Source of the DNA: Zygnema cylindricum
Taxonomy: Eukaryota; Streptophyta; Zygnematophyceae; Zygnematales; Zygnemataceae
Direction: 5' to 3'
DNA: 64,000 nt
NCBI GenBank assembly: GCA_037447655.1
Contig: JBBHKE010000595.1
Location: 1 to 64,000 of the forward strand
The position numbers and the translations under genes were made by a program. The notes beneath the pieces were generated by a model. The model was not told the DNA's origin. It made no database searches and worked only from the letters and a program-made list of their open reading frames with translations. Shown here piece after piece: positions 56,679 to 64,000 of this stretch; the first letter of the stretch is position 1; each line of letters opens with the position of its first letter.

Positions 56679-59600
56679 GAAAAAAAAAAATTAGTGAAAC
56701 GTATGATTAATTAGAAGGAATAACCCAAGATTTCATTTTATATTATTTTTTCCGTTTCATGTTCTAAGTTTGGTCATCAAATTGGAGGTGGGGAGAGGTT
56801 GGGAGAGGGGTCGAAGTATGGGTGGGGGAGGAAGGGAGGGAATGTTATAAGTTGTAAATGGTAAAAAATGGAACAAAAGAAGTTTTTCCTTTTGATATTT
56901 TTTGTCAATATTTGAGCGTTCTTTTTTTGACGTCGTACATTTTATTGGTAAATTTTAGATTTCTTTTTTATTTAAAAATAATTAATTTAGAAGTCTATAT
57001 TTCACGATGGAAGAGCGGAGAGAGGATGGGGTGGGGTGGGGTGGGGTGGGGTGGGGGGAGAGGGGGGAGGGGGATAGGGAGGGTGAGGAGGAGGGAAGGG
57101 GAAGGGAGAGGGGGGGGAAACGGAGAGGGGGGGTGGGCAGGGGGGGGAGGGATTGGGAGAGAGGGAGAGCGGGAGAGAGGGGAAAAAGGTGAGAGAAAGA
57201 GAGATAGGAAGTGAGACAGGGGAAGCGAGGGAGAGAGCGAGGGAGAGAGACAGAGGGATTTAGAAGAGAGGGAGAGTTAGAGGGTGTGGGAGAGGGAGAG
57301 GCAGGGAGGAAAGGGGAGAGGGGGGGAAGAGGGAGAGGGGGGAGGGGGAGAGGGAGAGAGAGGGAAAGAGGGAAAGAGGGAGGGAAAGAGGGAGGGAAAG
57401 AGGGAGAAGGTGAGGTAGGGAGGGGGAAATGGGGAGTGGAGGAGAGAGAAAGAGAGATAGGGAGAGAAAGATAGGGAGAGGGAGATGGTGAGGTAAGGAG
57501 AGAGGGAGGGAGGGTGGGTGAGGAGGGGGGGGAGAGGGGGGATGGGAGCGGGGAGGGAGATTGGGAGAGGGGGACAAGAGGAGCGGGAGAGGGGGAGTTG
57601 GGGAGAGGGGAAGAGGGAGAGAGTAGCAGAGAGGGAGACAAGGAGAGGGATTGGGTGAGAGAGTAAGGGAGAGGAAGAGGGGGAGAGAGTGAGAGGGATA
57701 GAGGAAGAGGCAGAGGGAGAGGAACGGAGGGAGGGACGGAAGAGGGGGAGGGGGGGGGGGGGAGGGGGAGGGGGGATAGAGGGAGGGAGGGAAAATTGTA
57801 GGGGGAATATAGGAAGGGAAAAGGGAGGAGAAAGGGAAGGGGGAGAGGCAAGGTGGAAAAGGCAGGGGGAGGGGGGAAGGCGTTGGGGAGGGGGAGAGGG
57901 GGAGAGGGGGAGAGAGGGAGAGAGGGAGAGAGGGAGGGAGAGAGGTAGAGAAAAGGTGAGGGGGAAAGGGGGAAAGGGGGAAGAGAGCAAAGAGGGAGAG
58001 AAAGCAAAGGAGAGGGAGAGGGTGAGGGAGGGACGGAGGGTGGGTGGGAGGGGGAGGGGTGAGGAGGGTGGAGGGGGAGCGGGGAGCGGGAGTGGGGGAG
58101 AGGTGGAGTGGGAAAGAGGGAAAGAGGGGGAGAGAGGGTGACAAAAAGAGAGATTGGGGGAGATTGAGGGAGAGGAAGAGGGGGAGAGAGTAAGAGGTAG
58201 AGAGGAAGAGGTAGAGGAAGAGGGAAGGAGGGAGGATGGAGGAGGCTGAGGGGGGGGAGGGGAGGGGTAGGGGGAGGGGGGATAGAGGGAGGGAGGGAGA
58301 AGGGGAGGGGAATGTAGGGAAGGAAGATGGAGGGGGAGGGGGAGGGGGAAAGTCAGGGGTAGGAGGAGGGTGATGGGGAGGGTGGGGGAGGGGGTGGTGT
58401 AGGCGGGGGAAAGGAGAAGGGGAGGTGGAGAGGGGGGAAAGGAAGTGGGTGAGAAAGAGAGGGATTGGGTGGGTGAAAGGGCGGCGGATAGGGAGGGGAG
58501 GGGGAGGGGGAGGGCGAAAGGTAGGTCAAAGGTTAGAGATGGGGAGAGGGGAAGGGGAGGAGGATCTAGGGGTGGGCGGAGGGGGATGTTGAGGGGAAGG
58601 GCGAGGGTTAGGGGTAGGGGGCGGGGGAGGGGCCAAGAGGGAGGGGTGTGGAGTGGAAGAGGGGGGGAGAGGGGGAGAGGGGGAGAGAGATAGGGAAAGA
58701 GAGAGGGAGAGGGATAGTGAGGAGGAGAGTTAGCGGGAGAGGGAGAGGAGGGGGGATGGAGGGGGAAGGGGAAGGGAGGGAGGTATGGAGAGAAGTGGAG
58801 GGGAAGGAGGATTAGGAGGGGGAGGGGTCGGGGGGAGGTGGGTAGTGGGAGAGGGGGAGAAAAGGAGAGGGGAAGTTGGAGGGGGGAAAAAAAAGGGTGA
58901 TTAAGAGAGAGGGTGAGGGGGAGAGGGAGAGATTGTGAGAGGGAGAGACGGTTGGGGAAAGGGAGAGAGGGAGAGAAATTGAGAGATAATAAATAAAACA
59001 GTAATAGATGATGATAATAATAAATAGTGCTAAGTAGTATTAAAAAATAGTAATAGATAACAATATCAATTTACAGTAACAAGTAACAATTGCAAAAAGT
59101 ATTTAAAGTATGTATAAATTTTATTAGTAATGAAATAAAATCAATCAAAGATATATATTGGTAACAATATAGTGGCAACAAATAAAAATAAAAAATAAAA
59201 ATGTCTCATTGGGGTTTGAAAGCTAGCGCGGCCAATTAAGGGACCGTTTGGGGGGTGAGTGTTCGATTCCACAGATATCTATCTGGCAACCAGTTGAGTG
59301 GAAGCATTCCATCGTCCATCGGTCAACTCACATCCCTTTGGTACTTGTAAGTCATGTGACACTGATAATAAACTTTCAATAAATTTGTAATGAGAACTAA
59401 GAAAAATAATTACAAAAAATAGCATTATTAAGAAAAATAATTACTAAATTTATTTATTACTATTGGATACAAAAATTACTTACATACATATATATGAATA
59501 GTTATTTAAACCATAAATAACAATAATTACCAATAATAACCACACATTGTGATAATTATATAACAATTAATTATGTCAATGAGGCAAATAATGATCTAAT

Positions 59601-60485
59601 AATGATCTAATGATAAGGTAATATTCTAATTATAATGATTAATTACAATAGTAAATGTTATAGCAATATTAAACAGTAATATAAAATAATATTATTAATA
59701 AATAATAGTAAATAATAAAAAAGTTAATGATGACACTACTATCAATAATAATAAGCAATACTTATTGTTAATAATAATGATAATTAAAAAAAGCAATAAT
59801 AACCTACAGAAAAAAAGTAATGAAAAAAAATAATAGTATGAAAAAAATAAAAATAACAAAAATAATTAAAAATTAATATAATATAATTAGTAATAAATTA
59901 AAACAATTACCAATAAATTCTAATGATATAATGGCAATAAAAAAAATAATGGTCATGATTGTAGTAACTATAATAACCATTCTGGCTTGCTGAGATAGCG
60001 TGCTTTTGGAGTATGCTTCTGGAGAATACTGATAGAGAGGAAAAAAAGGGTGGAGGAAGGCATTTCTTATGGTGATTTTTTTAACGGGGGTTTGAGGGTT
60101 TATACTGGGGTAATAGTGGGGTGTTTGAAATCTAGCTTAGCTAATTACGAGACCGTTTGGGGGGGTGGGTGTTGGTGGGGTGTGAATGTTTCATGCCACA
60201 GAGGTCTATATAGCAACAAGTTGAGTGGAAGCATTCCATCGTCCATCGGTCAACTCACATCCCTCGTAGTACTGTAAGACACGTGACACTAATGATAAAC
60301 TTGCAATAAATATCTAATGAGAACCAAGAAAAACAATTTCAAAATATAATATTATTAAGAAAAATATTTACTAAATCTTTTTATTACTATTTGATACAAA
60401 AATTACTTGCATACATGTATATATATACATACATATATATATGTATATATATGTATGTATATACATAGATATATACATATATACA

Positions 60486-60519
<34 letters not shown>

Positions 60520-60861
60520 CATATATATATACATATATACATATATATACATACATTTGTACATATATACTTATATATACATATATACATATATACATAT
60601 ATACATATATGTATATGTATATATATGCATATATATATATATGCTTATAAATACACATATGTATAGATATATATGCAAGTAAATATAGTGGCAAAAATAA
60701 ATAAAAAGTAATAAAAAGGTCCGGTGGGGGTTTAAAAGCTAGCGCGGCCTATTTAGAGACTTTTTGGGGGGTGAGTGTTCGATGCATAGAGGTTTATCGC
60801 AGAACCAGTTGAGTGGAAGCATTCCATCGTCCATCGGTCAACTCACATCCCTCCTATCCTT
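56007..60861 (+). CDS. Secreted or membrane plant-type LRR protein, copy B (3' end off window)
   Basis: Six exons were read: 56007-56103 (signal peptide; [20 protein letters not shown]), 56234-56345 (LRR N-cap: [19 protein letters not shown], two Cys, [10 protein letters not shown]), then 72-nt LRR modules at 56560-56631, 59275-59346, 60202-60273 and 60790-60861. Phases agree throughout, and the modules read [52 protein letters not shown] and [18 protein letters not shown]. The last three arose by tandem exon duplication. Such N-cap plus LxGxIP repeats occur in plant LRR receptor kinases and LRR extracellular proteins. No stop, transmembrane or kinase exon is seen before the window ends. The linkage of the 56-kb exons to the 59-kb exons across a 2.6-kb intron is inferred from phase and strand. 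In-frame GTG/ACG codons precede the chosen ATG; copy A has an extra upstream ATG. Confidence 0.75.
57010..58985. repeat. 2-kb GA-rich purine tract in the LRR intron
   Basis: GGGAGA, GGGGGA and GAGAGG words dominate nearly 2 kb, with few pyrimidines apart from scattered T and C. The opposite strand is polypyrimidine. Triplex or quadruplex formation is plausible. ORFs of up to 340 codons (Ser/Pro/Leu or Gly/Glu/Arg) are artefacts. A partial internal duplication links about 57640-57890 and 58150-58410. Confidence 0.92.
59215..59420 (+). repeat. LRR exon duplication unit 1
   Basis: The block includes a conserved 58-nt leader (AAAGCTAGCGCGGCC... GTGTTCGATTCCACAG), the 72-nt exon and about 75 nt of downstream intron (TGACACTGATAATAAACTTT). 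Units at 60122-60345 and 60725-60945 share all three parts. Confidence 0.85.
60122..60345 (+). repeat. LRR exon duplication unit 2
   Basis: The leader is more diverged (AAATCTAGCTTAGCTAATTA) with a 15-nt insertion before the acceptor. The exon differs from unit 1 at only a few bases outside the shared core GAGTGGAAGCATTCCATCGT. Confidence 0.85.
60415..60675. repeat. ATACATAT repeat
   Basis: ATATAC/ATATGT words for about 260 bp between LRR units 2 and 3; self-complementary AT-rich array. Confidence 0.9.
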
Positions 60862-60945
60862 GTAAGACACGTGACACTAATGATAAACTTTTAATAAATT
60901 TGTAATGAGAACTTAGAAAAATAATTACTAAGTTTATTTATTACT
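60725..60945 (+). repeat. LRR exon duplication unit 3
   Basis: The leader AAAGCTAGCGCGGCCTATTT is closer to unit 1. The acceptor is TAG instead of CAG. The downstream GACACGTGACACTAATGATA matches unit 2. The mosaic pattern suggests gene conversion or sequential duplication. Confidence 0.85.
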
Positions 60946-60975
60946 ATTTGATACAATAATTACTCACATACATAT

Positions 60976-60976
<1 letters not shown>

Positions 60977-61044
<68 letters not shown>
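60977..61044. repeat. (TA)n microsatellite
   Basis: About 34 TA units just after LRR unit 3; simple expansion that can extrude as a cruciform. Confidence 0.95.
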
Positions 61045-61049
<5 letters not shown>

Positions 61050-62339
61050 TTAAACCGTAACTAACAATTATTACCAATAATAACCACACATTGTAGTAAT
61101 TATATAACAATTCATAATGTCACAGAGGCAAATAATGATTGAAAAGCAATAACGGAAATTAAAAAAAAGGCAAAAGTCAACGATTATATTTATACTTTTT
61201 CATAGTAATGTTCTTAACAAAAACACTAATATTTGTCAGTAACATTGATAAATAACTTTTATAGTAATAATTGCTAATAATGATTATCTCCTATAATACT
61301 GACAATAATTTGAGTTAATATTAAATAACAAAAACATCAACTAATTACTATGCACACTTACTAATAAGAATAAAAAATCATAATAATTAATGGTACAAAT
61401 TTTTAACGAATAATACAAAATAATATTATTTAATATACTAATAATCATCAATAATAATATTATGTACTAATAGTTAAAATTAGTAGTAAATTTTAAAAAT
61501 TTAAAATATATTAGTCAGTAGTAATATAAATATATTAGTAAATAAGACTAACTACTACTTATTTTGTTTAGTTTCAACGATTAATAATAAAAAGTAATAA
61601 TTGTAATTAATATTAATAATTATTAAGAATAATAATAACAATGATTTAGAATAATAAAAGTATGAAATACAATTTATAGTAATAAGAAGAAAAAAATTAG
61701 TGAAAGCATGGATGATAAATACTTATAGTACTTTCACTTAAATAAATACGAAAAATATATAAAAAATAGTGGCAACAATAAGAATAATACTAATGATTAT
61801 AAGAGCAATGTTAGTAAAATGATAATGATAATGTGAACGATAATAATAGTGATAACGATGATGATAATGATAATGATAATTGCAACAATGAATGATAATA
61901 ATACATGATAGTGACAAATGATAATGACAAATAATGCTAAAAATAATAGTAAGAATTTGCAATGAATACTAACAAGGGCATTAAAAAGCAATAATAATAT
62001 TAAAAATTAAAAAAGAAAATTAAATAACAAAAATTTAATAGCAAAAATAAAAAAAATAAAATATTAATAAAAGAATAATAATCATAAATTAATAGTAACA
62101 ATAAAAATAGTAATAAAAATCAATCGGTTTAAAATAGATAAAAAATAAAAAATAATAAAAATAATAATAAAGAATTTATAATACAAATGAGATAATAAAT
62201 AATAAATAATAAATAATATTAATATAAAAATAATAATATATAGTGAATACTATTTAATTGCGAATAATAATAAATTGTAATAAAAGTAAAAAGTAATAAA
62301 TAAAAAGAAGAAATAAATATAAAGCAATAAATTATAAAT
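61045..62339. other. AT-rich non-coding DNA
   Basis: TAATAATAA-type trinucleotide-like sequence for 1.3 kb, probably intron of the LRR gene. No exon with LRR character was recognised. Confidence 0.6.
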
Positions 62340-64000
62340 ACGAATGTGAATGTGAAAATGAATATGAATATCAATGTGAATGTAAATGTGAAATTGAATG
62401 TGAATGTGAATGTGGATATGATTGTGAATATGAATGTGAATGTGAATATGAATGTGAATGTGAATGTGGATATGATTGTGAATATGAATGTGAATATGAA
62501 TATGAATGTGAATGTGAATGTGAATGTGAATGTGAATGTTAATATGAATATGAATATGAATGTGAAATTGAATGTGAATGCGAGTGCGAATATGAATGTG
62601 AACGTGATTTTGAATCTGAATATGAATTAACATGTGAATATGAATGTGAATTTAATGTGAATATGAATGTGAATGTGAATGTGAATGTGAATGTGAGTGT
62701 GAATGTGAATATGAATATGAATATGAATATGAATTTAAAATTGTATCTGAATATGAATGTGAATATGAATGTTAATGCGAGTGTGAATTTGAATACGAAT
62801 ATGAATGTGAATGTGAATGTGAATCTGAATATGAATTTGAATGTGAATGTGCATGTGAAAGTGAGTGTGAATGTGAATATGAATACGAATTTAAAATTGT
62901 ATCTGAATATGAATGTGAATATGAATGTTAATGAGAGTGTGAATATGAATACGAATATGAATGTGAATGTGATTGTGAATCTGAATATGAATATAAATGT
63001 GAATATGAATGTGAATTTGAATAGGAATATGAATGTGAATGTGAATCTGAATATGAATATGAATACGAATGTGAATGTGAATATGAATGTGAATGTGAAT
63101 GTGAATAGGAATTTGAATACGAATATGAATGTGAATGTGAATCTGGAAATGTTTGTGAATATGAATGTGAATGTGAAAATGAATGTGAATGTGAATGTTA
63201 ATGTGAATGTGAATATGAATATGATTGCGAAATTGAATCTGAATATGAATATAAATGTGAATATGAATGTGAATGTGAATCTGAATATGAATATGAGTAC
63301 GAATGTGAATGTGAATATGAATATGAATGTAAATGTGAATGTGAATCTGAATATAATTGTGAATATGAATGTGAATGTGAATATGAATGTGAATATGAAT
63401 ATGAATGTGAATGTGAATTTGAATAGGAATATGAATGTGAATGTGAATCTGAATATGAATATGAATGTAAATGTGAATGTGAATCTGGATATGATTGTGA
63501 ATATGAATGTTAATGCGAGTGTGAATATGATGAATACGAATATGAAAGTGAATGTCATTGTGAATCTGAATATGAATATAAATGTGAATATGAATATGAA
63601 TGTGAATGTGAATGTGAATGTGAGTGTGAATGTGAATATGAATATGTATATGAATTTAAAATTGTATCTGAATATGAATGTGAATATGAATGTTAATGCG
63701 AGTGTGAATATGATGAATACGAATATGAAAGTGAATATCATTGTGAATCTGAATATGAATATAAATGTGAATATGAATGTGAATTTGAATAGGAATATGA
63801 ATGTGAATATGAATCTGAATATGAATACGAATGTGAATGTGAATGTGAATGTGAATGTGAATGTTAATGTGAATGTGAATATGAATGTGATTGTGAATCT
63901 GAATTTGAATATAAATGTGAATATGAATGTGAATGTGAATCTGAATATGAATACGAGTACGAATGTGAATGTGAATATGAATATGAATTTGAATTTGAAT
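62340..64000. repeat. (GAATGT/GAATAT)n hexamer array, continues off the window
   Basis: At least 1.66 kb of degenerate hexamers GAATGT, GAATAT, GAATCT, GAATTT. Higher-order repeats of roughly 180-260 bp are visible, for example TGTTAATGCGAGTGTGAATA near 62771, 63508 and 63690. The minus strand stays open for 400 codons (Phe/Thr/Ile) only because the unit is 6 bp. Confidence 0.95.

Noticed and set aside
56982-58144. Ser/Pro/Leu-rich and Gly/Glu/Arg-rich ORFs up to 341 codons
   Set aside because: Composition of the purine tract explains them; overlapping frames on both strands are equally open and none has a domain.
59215-59275. tRNA gene suggested by GTTCGATTCC and a TAGC-type A-box
   Set aside because: No acceptor stem or anticodon arm can be folded, the A/B-box spacing is short, and the segment ends at an LRR splice acceptor.
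62539-63741. 400-codon Phe/Thr/Ile ORF on the minus strand
   Set aside because: Direct product of a stop-free hexamer repeat.

Overview
The window is nuclear DNA from a green-lineage eukaryote, most likely a streptophyte (charophyte-grade) alga. That placement is inference. It rests on intron-rich genes with canonical GT-AG introns, on plastid-type proteins (a NARA5-like pfkB kinase and an FKBP17-like prolyl isomerase), on a SUD1/CER9-type DOA10 ubiquitin ligase, and on plant-type 24-residue leucine-rich repeats (LRRs) encoded by 72-nt exons. Noncoding DNA is AT-rich and heavily loaded with simple repeats, minisatellites and short transposons. Most apparent long ORFs are low-complexity artefacts.

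Layout, left to right. (1) The last exon of a plastid FKBP (+) ends at 960. (2) A five-exon NARA5-like kinase (-) spans 4468-8160. (3) A 6-kb repeat-rich gap holds minisatellites, a perfect 217-bp tandem duplication and a candidate Helitron 3' end. (4) An eight-exon endonuclease V gene (+) spans 14597-20272 and carries an unusual Ser-rich insertion. (5) A decayed non-LTR retrotransposon (-) with zinc finger, reverse transcriptase and C-terminal domains lies at 22540-25664, followed by microsatellites, a 101-bp minisatellite and a foldback MITE. (6) A chain of eight 72-nt LRR exons (-) at 28288-32443 abuts a mitochondrial inner membrane protease (IMP1-like) gene (-, 32429-33277). (7) A ten-exon DOA10/SUD1 E3 ligase (+) spans 36081-49759. 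Its introns hold a 2.3-kb C-rich 12-mer array, three TIR elements (one with a perfect 8-bp hAT-type target duplication) and an 84-bp perfect palindrome. (8) Two tandem copies of an LRR-protein gene (+) follow. Copy A (53209-53853) is broken. Copy B (56007 to beyond 60861) looks intact so far and has a hAT element in its upstream region; copy A has the empty site. (9) The right end is a 2-kb purine tract, AT-rich DNA and a (GAATGT/GAATAT)n hexamer array reaching the window edge.

The genes are unrelated housekeeping genes and do not form a pathway. The most unusual pattern is that several introns (NARA5 introns 2 and 3, the sequence beside the IMP1 exon, DOA10 introns 1 and 4) contain decayed duplicates of the neighbouring exon/splice-site boundary. 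This suggests introns grow here by short tandem duplications across splice junctions. No CRISPR array, prokaryotic operon, rRNA or convincing tRNA was seen. Exon borders were read by eye from reading frame, GT-AG signals and remembered family conservation; no alignment or database search was run.
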